Positions 27,642 through 35,592 of a DNA stretch of 64,000 nucleotides are shown piece after piece (position 1 is the stretch's first letter; each line of letters begins with the position of its first letter). The position numbers were made by a program, and so were the translations under genes. Source of the DNA: Leptolyngbyaceae cyanobacterium (lineage in GTDB: Bacteria > Cyanobacteriota > Cyanobacteriia > Cyanobacteriales > Aerosakkonemataceae); the NCBI GenBank assembly GCA_036703985.1, contig DATNQN010000035.1, positions 36,701-100,700 of the forward strand. The letters run 5' to 3'. The notes beneath the pieces were generated by a model, which was given only the letters and a program-made list of their open reading frames with translations, did no database searches and was not told where the DNA came from.

Positions 27642-28229
27642 TTAAGCTTTCAACTTCGCAACCACATTTGCTAAATTCGCGCCGAGGTTTTCAATCGATT
27701 CTTGTTGCTTTGGATCTTTCATCGTACCGTCAGCATTAAAGACTTCATAAGCCTTCGGTACGGCTACTTGATCCGGCAGTACGATTACTCTTATATTTCC
27801 CAAAATTGAGCGTAAATGCACTAAACCGCGCAAACCTCCCAAACCTCCCGGAGAAGCAGCCATAATGGATGCAACTTTTCCATTAAAAGCAACTAAACCT
27901 AATGGTGGTTCGCCTTCTGAGGGACGAGAAGCCCAATCGATCGCATTTTTCAAAACGGCTGTGATGGAGCTATTATACTCAGGAGAAGCAATCAGAAATC
28001 CATCGTTCTCCACTAGCAATTGTTTGAATTTCCGCGCAGTTTCCGGCATCCCTTCTGCTTTCTCCAAATCTTCGTCAAATAAAGGCATGGGGAAATCCCT
28101 GAGATCGATATAAGTTACTTCCGCACCAGCTGCTTTAGCACCATTGGCAGCAACTTGAACTAGCTGCTTGTTATAGGAACCAGTACGAGTACTGCCAGCA
28201 AATGCAAGGATTTTGGGCGTATAAGCCAT
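27642..28229 (-). CDS. NADPH-dependent FMN reductase family protein
   Basis: A 195-residue flavodoxin-like protein. GSTRTGSYN at residues 13-21 is the FMN phosphate loop, and SPEYNSSITAVLKNAIDWAS near residue 85 is the family signature for flavin binding. Members reduce FMN, quinones, azo dyes or chromate using NAD(P)H. Cytosolic. No operon partner; a MITE-like repeat lies ten bases past the stop. Confidence 0.92.
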   Translation of the reverse strand: MAYTPKILAFAGSTRTGSYNKQLVQVAANGAKAAGAEVTYIDLRDFPMPLFDEDLEKAEGMPETARKFKQLLVENDGFLIASPEYNSSITAVLKNAIDWASRPSEGEPPLGLVAFNGKVASIMAASPGGLGGLRGLVHLRSILGNIRVIVLPDQVAVPKAYEVFNADGTMKDPKQQESIENLGANLANVVAKLKA

Positions 28230-28276
28230 AATTGCTCGTCCGTTGTAGAGTTTGCTTACTTTTTAGAGAATACACG

Positions 28277-28405
28277 ATCTGAAGGATGAAGGATGAAGTC
28301 TGAAGGATAAAGTTTCAAGTATGAATGAGAAAAATTAACTAATTTTATCCTTCACCTACTCCCCCCATTTCTCCATCCCCCCATCTCCCCACTTCCCCAT
28401 CTTCC
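28277..28405. repeat. GAAGGAT and CCCCATC short tandem repeats
   Basis: GAAGGATGAAGGATGAAGTC with further GAAGGAT units at 28277-28312, and C-rich units (CTCCCCC, CCCCATC, TCCCCAC) at 28345-28405. Low-complexity cyanobacterial spacer repeats. Confidence 0.6.
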
Positions 28406-28407
28406 TC

Positions 28408-28815
28408 TCACTTCTTAATTTGTTGCTGAAGTTGTTGAATTAATTGTGGGTTTTGTTGTAATTGTTGAACCAGAGGTTGAGTTTGTTGCAAAATCTGTCG
28501 CACTAGTTCGGGATTTTCCTCTAACTGTTGGATCAGTTGGGGATTTTGTTGCAAAATCATCGGTGCTAATTGTTGAATTAGCTGTGGATTTTGTAACAAC
28601 ATTTCTTGTGCTTGTTGGATTAATTGAGGATTTTGTTGGATCGTCTGCTGAATTTGTTGCAGATCGATCGCAGAAGTTTGGGCAACTAAAATGGAATTAC
28701 TAGCTGGGAGAGTTTCTGCGCTGACAGCACTATTAAAAGCTTTTTGCATACTGGGAAATACCCAAATCGCGCCTGCTAATGCTGTAGTAAAAGCTACCTG
28801 AGTAAGTCGCGTCAT
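28408..28815 (-). CDS. Secreted Gln-rich protein with NPQLIQQ repeats
   Basis: A 135-residue protein with a hydrophobic N-terminus (VAFTTALAGAIWVFP) that looks like a signal peptide or anchor and an AVSAET region as a possible cleavage site. Residues about 55-133 are a tandem array around the unit QQNPQLIQQL (six or more copies, some degenerate, such as ENPELVRQIL). The array should form one or more amphipathic helices. Function unknown; an extracytoplasmic structural or binding role is a guess. The DNA repeat makes copy-number change likely. Monocistronic. Confidence 0.7.
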   Translation of the reverse strand: MTRLTQVAFTTALAGAIWVFPSMQKAFNSAVSAETLPASNSILVAQTSAIDLQQIQQTIQQNPQLIQQAQEMLLQNPQLIQQLAPMILQQNPQLIQQLEENPELVRQILQQTQPLVQQLQQNPQLIQQLQQQIKK

Positions 28816-28890
28816 ATTTTGCTACTCCTGGGGGAACTAATCAATTCTATCAGCGCAGTTCCAAAGCCATCGCGATCGCGATCGCATTGG

Positions 28891-28950
28891 TTTGTAGTGA
28901 GGACTTTAGTCCTCTATTCTTCCCAGAATAAGAACTGAAGTCCTTACTAC
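28891..28950. repeat. Dispersed GTAGTGAGGACT palindrome, copy 3
   Basis: TTTGTAGTGAGGACTTTAGT starts the element, and GTAGTGAGGACT recurs in inverse form as AGTCCTTACTAC at its end, with about 30 bases between. It has no coding potential and is related to 988-1019. Confidence 0.65.
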
Positions 28951-28983
28951 TAACTTAGGATTACGATCGAGTCTGATGGAAAA

Positions 28984-29682
28984 TTAAGCGATATCGAATA
29001 AGAGAACTTCAGCAGATTTTGTTCCTTCTAATATGACTTGATTTTCATCAACGATCGCAACGCCATCCCCGGCTTTTAAAGGTACGCCATTGAGGTTAAT
29101 ATTACCTCGCGCTACTTGTACCCAAACGTGACGACCTTCTTTCATTTCATGAATTGCTTTTTCGCCGGATTCTAGTAACGTAGCGTAGAGATTTACATCT
29201 TGATGAATGGTAACCGAATTATCTCGACCATCGGGAGAAGCTACCAAGCGTAACTTGCCGCGCTTTTCGGCTTCCGGATACATTTTTTGTTCGTAACTCG
29301 GTGGTAAACCTTTTCGATCTGGCATAATCCAGATTTGCATGAAATGCACCTGGTCTTTTTTAGAATGGTTATATTCGCTGTGGGCAATTCCCGTACCAGC
29401 GCTCATTCTTTGTACTTCACCAGGACGAATTACCGAACTAGTGCCGATCGTATCTTTGTGTTCTAATGCACCATCTAACACATAGGAAATGATTTCCATA
29501 TCCCGGTGGGGATGAGTGGGAAATCCCATACCCGGTGCAACTCTATCTTGGTTGATTACACGCAAGTAACGAAATCCCATGTAATTAGGATCGTAATAGT
29601 TAGCGAAGGAGAAGGTATGATAACTATCTAACCAACCGTGATTGGCGTGTCCTCTTTCTTCCGATCGCCTGATGGTAATCAT
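28984..29682 (-). CDS. Pirin family protein (YhhW-like bicupin)
   Basis: A 232-residue bicupin beginning ITIRRSEERGHANHGWLDSYHTFSF. Metal ligands His57 and His59 (THPHRD), and His101 with Glu103 in the region around GIAHSEYNH, are present. Close relatives such as E. coli YhhW oxidise quercetin in vitro; the physiological substrate is unknown. It is divergent from an HxlR-type regulator with a 110-base shared spacer, the classic layout for a repressor controlling its neighbour. Confidence 0.92.
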   Translation of the reverse strand: MITIRRSEERGHANHGWLDSYHTFSFANYYDPNYMGFRYLRVINQDRVAPGMGFPTHPHRDMEIISYVLDGALEHKDTIGTSSVIRPGEVQRMSAGTGIAHSEYNHSKKDQVHFMQIWIMPDRKGLPPSYEQKMYPEAEKRGKLRLVASPDGRDNSVTIHQDVNLYATLLESGEKAIHEMKEGRHVWVQVARGNINLNGVPLKAGDGVAIVDENQVILEGTKSAEVLLFDIA

Positions 29683-29752
29683 TTTTTTGACCTAATTATT
29701 TAGTGTTGTTGCGCTATATTCCTACTTTAAAACCTGTAGAGCTAAAATGAAA

Positions 29753-29777
29753 AGTATGCACTTTAAAGTAAGATACT
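29753..29777. promoter_or_regulatory. Putative HxlR-family operator
   Basis: A 25-base dyad: AGTAT, two bases, ACTTTAAAGT, three bases, ATACT. It lies 15 bases upstream of the HxlR-type regulator start, in the spacer shared with the pirin gene; a further CTACTTTAAAA half-site lies at 29722-29732. A candidate site for autoregulation and pirin control. Confidence 0.5.
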
Positions 29778-29792
29778 ACCCAAAAAGATACT

Positions 29793-30137
29793 ATGGAAGC
29801 TATCGAAGATCGCGATCGCTTGAGTTGTTCGGTAGAAATCACTCTTAAAGTGATTGGCGGACGCTGGAAAGTATTGATTTTACGAGAATTATTAGGGGGA
29901 GTGAAGCGGTTCGGAGAACTACACCGCGCACTGCATGGCATTACTCAAAAAATGCTAACGCAGCAGTTAAGGGAGTTGGAACATGATGGAATTATCGATC
30001 GCCACGTCTACTTGCAAGTTCCTCCCAAAGTAGAATATTCTCTGACACCCTTGGGGGAAACCCTCAAACCGATTTTAGATTCGATGCACGAGTGGGGATT
30101 GAAGTATTTGCAAAACAGATATAGCGATCCTATTTAA
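29793..30137 (+). CDS. HxlR-family winged-helix regulator
   Basis: A 114-residue DNA-binding protein with the family core CSVEITLKVIGGRWKVLILRELL, GVKRFGELHRAL, ITQKMLTQQLRELEHDGI and the wing YSLTPLGETLKPIL. The Cys at residue 12 is the position sensed by redox in some members. It probably regulates the divergent pirin gene. The last four codons and the stop lie inside the MITE-like element at 30120-30223, so the C-terminus (SDPI) was supplied by that insertion. Confidence 0.92.
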   Translation: MEAIEDRDRLSCSVEITLKVIGGRWKVLILRELLGGVKRFGELHRALHGITQKMLTQQLRELEHDGIIDRHVYLQVPPKVEYSLTPLGETLKPILDSMHEWGLKYLQNRYSDPI

Positions 30138-30223
30138 ATAATCAACTCCACCCTAGCCCTCCCCTTGGTAAGGGGAGGGTTGGGAGGGGTTTATTTGTTG
30201 GCAATTCATTTAGGATCGCTATA
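30120..30223. mobile_element. 104-bp MITE-like element, copy 2 (inverted)
   Basis: Inverse copy of 27529-27632 with the same 12-base ends. It overlaps the 3' end of the HxlR-type gene and provides its stop codon. The two copies flank the 2.5-kb FMN reductase / repeat-protein / pirin / HxlR segment in inverted orientation. Confidence 0.75.
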
Positions 30224-30234
30224 GAAATAGCTAT

Positions 30235-32982
30235 TTATCCTAACAATTGCTGTTGCCAAACCCTTTCTGGTGTCATCGGTAATTGAGTTAATCTGGCACC
30301 AGTAGCGTGAGCAATCGCATTTGCGATCGCAGGTGCAGTACAATTAGTACAAACTTCCCCAATTCCTTTCGCACCAAACGGCCCGTAAGGATCGGGTTTT
30401 TCCACTAAAAATACTTGCATTTGCGGCACGTCTAAGGCAGTGGGAAGTTGATAAGTTCTCAACCTGGGATTGAGGATTTTTCCCTGTCGATCGATTCGCA
30501 GTTCTTCCGATAAAGCATAACCCAATCCCATCACCATTCCCCCCATTGCTTGACTTTCACAAATTCTGGGATTAATTGCTTTGCCAATATCAATTGCTTG
30601 GATAGAACGCAAAACTTTTACGTGTCCGGTTTCCGTATCGACTTCGACTTCTACACCTTGCACGGCAAAAGTCATCGAACATTTATCTGCTGCATATTCC
30701 GATTCGGCTGATAAATTGTCTGCTTGTCGTGCTATTTCTAAAAGCGATATTTCGGCGGTTGGTGATTTTACCTTATTATCCTCTACGATTAATTCATGCG
30801 ATCGCAATATTTTCGCTGCCTCTTCCAAAATCCGATCTCGCAATTTCTGCGCTGCCAAATTCACCGCTTGTCCGGAAATATAAGTAGTTGCAGAAGCATA
30901 AGAACCAGCATCGTAAGGCGTATTTTGCGTATCACCTGCAATAATTTCAATATCAGCAAGAGACACGCCAAGCACTTGAGCGGCAATTTGCCTTAAAGTA
31001 GTATCAGAACCAGTACCGACATCAATTGAACCAGTTCTTAATTCAAATTTTCCATCACTTTTTAAAGATAGTTTGACACCAGCAGCATGAATTTTAGCTA
31101 AACCGCTAGCTTGCATTCCCACTGCAAAACCAAAACCGCGCCGCAAATGACCGTTTACTATTGGTGGCATTCCGGGAATATAGCCAAGTGCTTGAGTGAC
31201 TTTCTCGAAACATTCGGGAATTGCATAACTACCAACTACGTGAAAATGGTCATCTCCTCTCGTTCCTAAAGTGAGGATATCTTCGGAATTGATAATATTT
31301 TTCAGGCGCAATTCTATCGGATCGATATTGAGCTTTTTGGCAATTTCATCTAATTGGGATTCTACGACAAAGCTGCCTTGAGTTGCACCGTAACCGCGAA
31401 ATGCTCCCGCTGGCATCGTGTTAGTATAAACGGCATGACCGATAAATTTTTGATTGGCGCAACGATACAAACCGAGAGGGAAACAACCTGTGAGATAAAC
31501 TACTGTCATGGCGTGATTTCCATAAGCGCCGGTGTTGGAAATTGCGGTCATATCTTGTGCTACGATCGTACCATCTTTCTTGACTCCTGTTTTCAGCCGA
31601 ATTTTCATCCCGTGGCGGCTGTTGGTAGCGGTAAACTCTTCAAATCGAGTGAATTTCCATTGCACGGGACGACCTGTTTTAAGGGTAGCAAAGGCACAAA
31701 TGTCTTCACTTAAAATTTCTTGTTTGTTGCCAAAACCACCGCCGATTTTAGTTTTGAATACTCTGATTTTTTCTTTGGGTAAATCGAAGAGTTTGGCTAG
31801 TAATGTTTGGCAATGAAAAGGTACTTGGGTGCTGGAACGAATGACCAGGTTGCCATCTTTGTCTAGCCAACTAATGCTGATGTGCGGTTCTAAATGTACG
31901 TGCTGAACCGCTGGTAAAATGTAAGTATTTTCGACGATTAAATCGGCTTCGACAAAACCTTTTTCGATGTTACCTTTTTCTAAGATAACTTGTCCGGCAA
32001 TATTGCGATCGCGTTCCGGTATTTGATAAGATTCCGGTTCATCATGAATTACCACATCCGACTGATTCATCGCTTCTTCCGGATCGATAATATGTGGTAA
32101 AATCTCATAATCAACTTCAATTAACTGACAAGCTTGTTCGGCAATTGCCGCAGTTTCAGCGACGACAGCCGCAATGCGATCGCCTATAAATCTTACTTTA
32201 TTATCTAATAAGTAATGGTCGAGTGGGTCTGGCTGTGGTTCCGCGTGTCCCGCTGTAGTATAAGGAATTCTCGGTACATCTTCGTGAGTAAAAATAGCGC
32301 AAACTCCTGCCAGTTGTTTAGCTTTTTCAGTGCGAATTTGCTTAATTCTGGCGTGGGGATAAGGAGAACCCAATACCTTTAAATGTAATAATCCAACCGG
32401 GGTATAATCTGCTGTATAAACTGCTTTACCCGTAACAATTTCTATGCCATCTTGTTTAGCAATACTTTCCCCAACCTGTCCTTTAATCCCTTTACTCTCG
32501 TTACCAGGTTCTACCTGGTAACGCACTTCACAATGCTCTGCCTTGCATCCCAGCAGAATACTTTCAATAATAGCCTGATAACCAGTACAACGACAAATAT
32601 TCCCTCTCAAAATAGAACGCAATTCTGTTTCTGTTTGACAATTTATTTTTTCCGCTGTCATAATCGCGCCAGGGGTACAAAAACCGCACTGAAAACCCTG
32701 CCTCTCTAGAAACGCCTCCTGCATCGGTGATAACTTTTCATCAATTGCCAAACCTTCAATTGTAGTAACCGATTTTCCTTCAATTTTCATCGCTGGATAA
32801 ATACAGCTATGAATCGGTTTATCATCTACCCAAACAGTGCAAGCGCCGCAATCTCCAGATTCGCAAACGCGATGAACTCCATAGTAACCCAGATGACGTA
32901 ATAAACTCAAAAGGCTACTTCCTGGTGTGGTAATTTCTTTATATGTTTGTGCGTTTACTTGAAAGTTTATATAGTCTGTCAT
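30235..32982 (-). CDS. Xanthine dehydrogenase, fused FeS and molybdopterin subunits
   Basis: A 915-residue molybdenum hydroxylase that would oxidise hypoxanthine and xanthine to urate. Residues 1-150 are the two [2Fe-2S] domains, with ligands Cys40, Cys45, Cys48 and Cys60 (plant-type) and Cys99, Cys102, Cys130 and Cys132 (CGFC, CRC). The aldehyde-oxidase/xanthine-dehydrogenase domains follow from about residue 165 (GKAVYTADY; GGGFGNKQE; AFRGYGATQ). The base Glu876 is in GAKGIGE. FeS and Mo parts are often separate genes in bacteria (XdhA/XdhB or CutS/CutL style); here they are joined while FAD is separate. It is six bases downstream of the FAD gene, clearly co-transcribed. The urate genes nearby support a xanthine substrate. 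Confidence 0.9.
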   Translation of the reverse strand: MTDYINFQVNAQTYKEITTPGSSLLSLLRHLGYYGVHRVCESGDCGACTVWVDDKPIHSCIYPAMKIEGKSVTTIEGLAIDEKLSPMQEAFLERQGFQCGFCTPGAIMTAEKINCQTETELRSILRGNICRCTGYQAIIESILLGCKAEHCEVRYQVEPGNESKGIKGQVGESIAKQDGIEIVTGKAVYTADYTPVGLLHLKVLGSPYPHARIKQIRTEKAKQLAGVCAIFTHEDVPRIPYTTAGHAEPQPDPLDHYLLDNKVRFIGDRIAAVVAETAAIAEQACQLIEVDYEILPHIIDPEEAMNQSDVVIHDEPESYQIPERDRNIAGQVILEKGNIEKGFVEADLIVENTYILPAVQHVHLEPHISISWLDKDGNLVIRSSTQVPFHCQTLLAKLFDLPKEKIRVFKTKIGGGFGNKQEILSEDICAFATLKTGRPVQWKFTRFEEFTATNSRHGMKIRLKTGVKKDGTIVAQDMTAISNTGAYGNHAMTVVYLTGCFPLGLYRCANQKFIGHAVYTNTMPAGAFRGYGATQGSFVVESQLDEIAKKLNIDPIELRLKNIINSEDILTLGTRGDDHFHVVGSYAIPECFEKVTQALGYIPGMPPIVNGHLRRGFGFAVGMQASGLAKIHAAGVKLSLKSDGKFELRTGSIDVGTGSDTTLRQIAAQVLGVSLADIEIIAGDTQNTPYDAGSYASATTYISGQAVNLAAQKLRDRILEEAAKILRSHELIVEDNKVKSPTAEISLLEIARQADNLSAESEYAADKCSMTFAVQGVEVEVDTETGHVKVLRSIQAIDIGKAINPRICESQAMGGMVMGLGYALSEELRIDRQGKILNPRLRTYQLPTALDVPQMQVFLVEKPDPYGPFGAKGIGEVCTNCTAPAIANAIAHATGARLTQLPMTPERVWQQQLLG

Positions 32983-32988
32983 AGTTTA

Positions 32989-33804
32989 TTAAATAGTTAA
33001 TTCTGCTAGGGAACGTACCATCAAAACTTTAGTCAAATGTTTGCGATAATCAGCACTTGCTTTATCATCTTCGATAAATTCTGACATAGAAATTTGCGAT
33101 AATAAAGCTTCTTCAATTTGTGCGGATGTGGGAATATGGGAAAACTCGATTAAACGAGGTGCAGGAACGCAAGCACCCAAACCAAATCGTACTTTTGATG
33201 TTTTTGGCTGGTAGGCTGTAGCTACAATAGAAAGCGCGTAGGCTGAGGGAGTAACACCGATGCGTTTAAAGTTCACCAACCATTCTAAGTTAGGTTGAGG
33301 AATGAAAATTTTGCGTAAAACTTCTCCCGGTTGCAAGACGGTTTTTTGTGCGCCGGTTTGAAATTCTAAGGCGGAAATACGATAAGGTTGATAATTGCGA
33401 TCGAGTATTTCATAACTTGCTCCCAACGCTACCATTACTGGTGCAAAGTTACTCACTGGTAACGCCAAACAAAGATTACCACCTACCGTCGCCATATTGG
33501 TAACTTTAAATGATGCCAACTGATGAACGGCACTTTGTAATGCTTTAACAGCCGTCCAATTTTCGGGATAGGAAAAATGCAATAATTTCTCCATTTGGCA
33601 GGTAGCGCCAATTGCCAATCCTTCCGGAGTAACTTCGATTTCCGACCAACCAAATCGAGCTAAATCTACTAATATTTTTAAATGGGGTTGCGGTTCGGAA
33701 AATAGCCACGTCCCACCAGCTAACCAAGCCGTTCCCGGTTGCCAATTTTTGACAGCTTGGCAGTTTTCCGGACGTAAATAGCTTTCAATATTAGGTAAGT
33801 CCAT
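32989..33804 (-). CDS. Xanthine dehydrogenase FAD-binding subunit
   Basis: A 271-residue protein of the FAD_binding_5 / CO_deh_flav_C family. AGGTWLFSEP stands for the usual AGGTDL loop. ATCQMEKLL and NMATVGGNLCLALPVSNFAP are the FAD-binding stretches. It passes electrons from the FeS centres of the fused partner to NAD+ or another acceptor. The coding sequence ends six bases before the fused subunit, so the pair makes one complex. The upstream neighbour on the same strand is a chemoreceptor gene 101 bases away. Confidence 0.88.
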   Translation of the reverse strand: MDLPNIESYLRPENCQAVKNWQPGTAWLAGGTWLFSEPQPHLKILVDLARFGWSEIEVTPEGLAIGATCQMEKLLHFSYPENWTAVKALQSAVHQLASFKVTNMATVGGNLCLALPVSNFAPVMVALGASYEILDRNYQPYRISALEFQTGAQKTVLQPGEVLRKIFIPQPNLEWLVNFKRIGVTPSAYALSIVATAYQPKTSKVRFGLGACVPAPRLIEFSHIPTSAQIEEALLSQISMSEFIEDDKASADYRKHLTKVLMVRSLAELTI

Positions 33805-33905
33805 TCCTTTACTTAGTTAGCATTTATCATAATTTACAACAAAGTTTAGCAATTAAGGATTGGCAGATTTGTATATAATAGCGCTATTTGTTAGAGAAAT
33901 ATGAT

Positions 33906-35360
33906 TTACACCACTCCTTTGAGTACTGATGCAGCTTCGTTCAGCCTATGAGTACCCGTTTTTGTTTGCACTATACCGCTAGCTGTTTGTACAGCACTTT
34001 TTTCTAAGTTATTCATAGCATCTGCTACTTGTTGGATGGCAATTGCTTGCTGTTTTGCACTGAGAGAAATTTGTTGGCTGTTGATAAATACTTGGTTGAT
34101 TGCTTCTGTCACTCCTGTAAAAGCTTCTGCGGTTTCATGGGCTAATTGTACCCCTTCTTTCACAGTTTGAGTTCCTTCATCAGTTACCATTACAGTTGAA
34201 TCGATCGCCATTTGAATATCCGCAACCAAACCGTTAATTTTTTCCGCCGATTTTTTGCTTTGTTCTGCCAATTTGCGAATTTCAGAAGCTACCACCCCAA
34301 AACCTTTACCATTTTCGCCAGCGCGAACGGCTTCCACTGCTGCATTTAAGGCTAACATATTAGTTTGGTTTGCTAAATCTTTAACCATAGAAGAAACATT
34401 TCCAATATGAGAAGTTTGCTCGCTCAAACGCTCAATTGCCAATCCAATAGCATTCACTTTTTCTTGTAACGCCGTCATTCCTCCCAAAGTTAATTCCACC
34501 GTTTTCGTTCCTCCCTCTGCGAGGTTAAGAGCTTGCTGGGCTTCGGTTGCTACCTCCTGTGCTTGTTGCGCGGCTTGGCGAGAGGAAGCCCCCAACTCAT
34601 CGATTGAAGTAGTAGTTTGATTGACTGAACTCGCTTGTTCGGCAGTGATGCGTTCTTGCTGTTCGACTGTCGCAGCAATTTCTGTAGAAGAAGCGCTAAT
34701 TATGTTAGTAACATCATTAATTGGTTTGACTACTCGACGAACAACAAATAATACAATTAATACCCCTAATAATATACTAAATGTCGTCCCGATTATTGCC
34801 GTCAAATTAGAAATGTTTTCTGCTTGATTAGCAGATGTTTGCCGTTGAGCCAGCAATTCGTCTTCTACTTTTATCATCCGATCGATTCTAGTTCTAATTT
34901 CCTCTAAACTTCGTTTACTTTCTACAAAATTTTGGAGCGATGGAATTTTCCCTTCCTTAACAAAGTTAACGTTTTCAGTTAAATTATTTATTCCTTTTTG
35001 GACTGACTTTTCTAGTTCTATTAGCCTTTTTGTTTGAGCAGGATTATCGCTAATTAAATATTTTACGTCTGCAATCCGAGCCTGAACTTTAGTTTGAGCA
35101 TTGTTATAAGGTTCTAAAAAGCTTTGATTGCGGGTGATAATAAAACCTCTTTCTCCCAATTGGATGTCAACCAATAATTTTTCTACTTCTTGAAGGGACT
35201 TTTGCACTTGATAAGTATGAATGACCCAATTGGTATTTTCCGTGAGACTACTTACAGTAAATCTATAGAGGATTCCGTTCAGGGTAATCACAGCAATCAA
35301 AGCTGAAAATCCTAACGGCACTACTCTAGTTAATTTCATATTTGTTTTTTTGTTAAACAT
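33906..35360 (-). CDS. Methyl-accepting chemotaxis protein with CHASE3-like sensor
   Basis: A 484-residue membrane receptor. It has a TM helix near residues 14-33, a helical periplasmic region to about 180 with the CHASE3 phrase [10 protein letters not shown], and a second TM near 186-210. The cytoplasmic coiled coil follows, with the MCP hairpin tip [25 protein letters not shown] (core residues [11 protein letters not shown]). AAGGA upstream of the ATG at 35360 supports the start; MKLTRV at residue 8 is an alternative. It sits among purine genes on the same strand, between the amidohydrolase and xanthine dehydrogenase. A role in taxis towards purines or in regulating surface motility is inference. 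No che genes are in the window. Confidence 0.9.
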   Translation of the reverse strand: MFNKKTNMKLTRVVPLGFSALIAVITLNGILYRFTVSSLTENTNWVIHTYQVQKSLQEVEKLLVDIQLGERGFIITRNQSFLEPYNNAQTKVQARIADVKYLISDNPAQTKRLIELEKSVQKGINNLTENVNFVKEGKIPSLQNFVESKRSLEEIRTRIDRMIKVEDELLAQRQTSANQAENISNLTAIIGTTFSILLGVLIVLFVVRRVVKPINDVTNIISASSTEIAATVEQQERITAEQASSVNQTTTSIDELGASSRQAAQQAQEVATEAQQALNLAEGGTKTVELTLGGMTALQEKVNAIGLAIERLSEQTSHIGNVSSMVKDLANQTNMLALNAAVEAVRAGENGKGFGVVASEIRKLAEQSKKSAEKINGLVADIQMAIDSTVMVTDEGTQTVKEGVQLAHETAEAFTGVTEAINQVFINSQQISLSAKQQAIAIQQVADAMNNLEKSAVQTASGIVQTKTGTHRLNEAASVLKGVV

Positions 35361-35528
35361 TTAATTATTCCTTTTTTAGATAAAATCCATGTTTTTGGCA
35401 GCCTTTGTGCCGAACACTTAATAAACTCGGTTTCTGCGTATATCTCTCGTTAGCAAACCCACGATTTTTCATGGCAACGTGGGTTCTTTGCATAAGCCTT
35501 ATATAAACTATTCTAACACTCGATAAAT

Positions 35529-35592
35529 TTCATGAATGAGATGCTACAAAATAGTTAAACTTCGTGAGTGAGATTCTACAAGATTAGTTAAG
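35529..35592. repeat. Two imperfect 32-bp tandem repeats
   Basis: TTCATGAATGAGATGCTACA (35529 on) and TTCGTGAGTGAGATTCTACA (35561 on) begin two adjacent 32-base units that also share the TAGTTAA end. The second unit covers the stop codon of the amidohydrolase. Confidence 0.55.

Noticed and set aside
28438..28640. CRISPR-like array
   Set aside because: The repeats are in-frame protein repeats with no spacers of constant length; there are no cas genes in the window.
28446..28703. Plus-strand frame opposite the Gln-rich repeat protein
   Set aside because: Antisense shadow: the repeat makes all frames open. The minus strand has a signal peptide and a regular protein repeat; the plus strand has neither.
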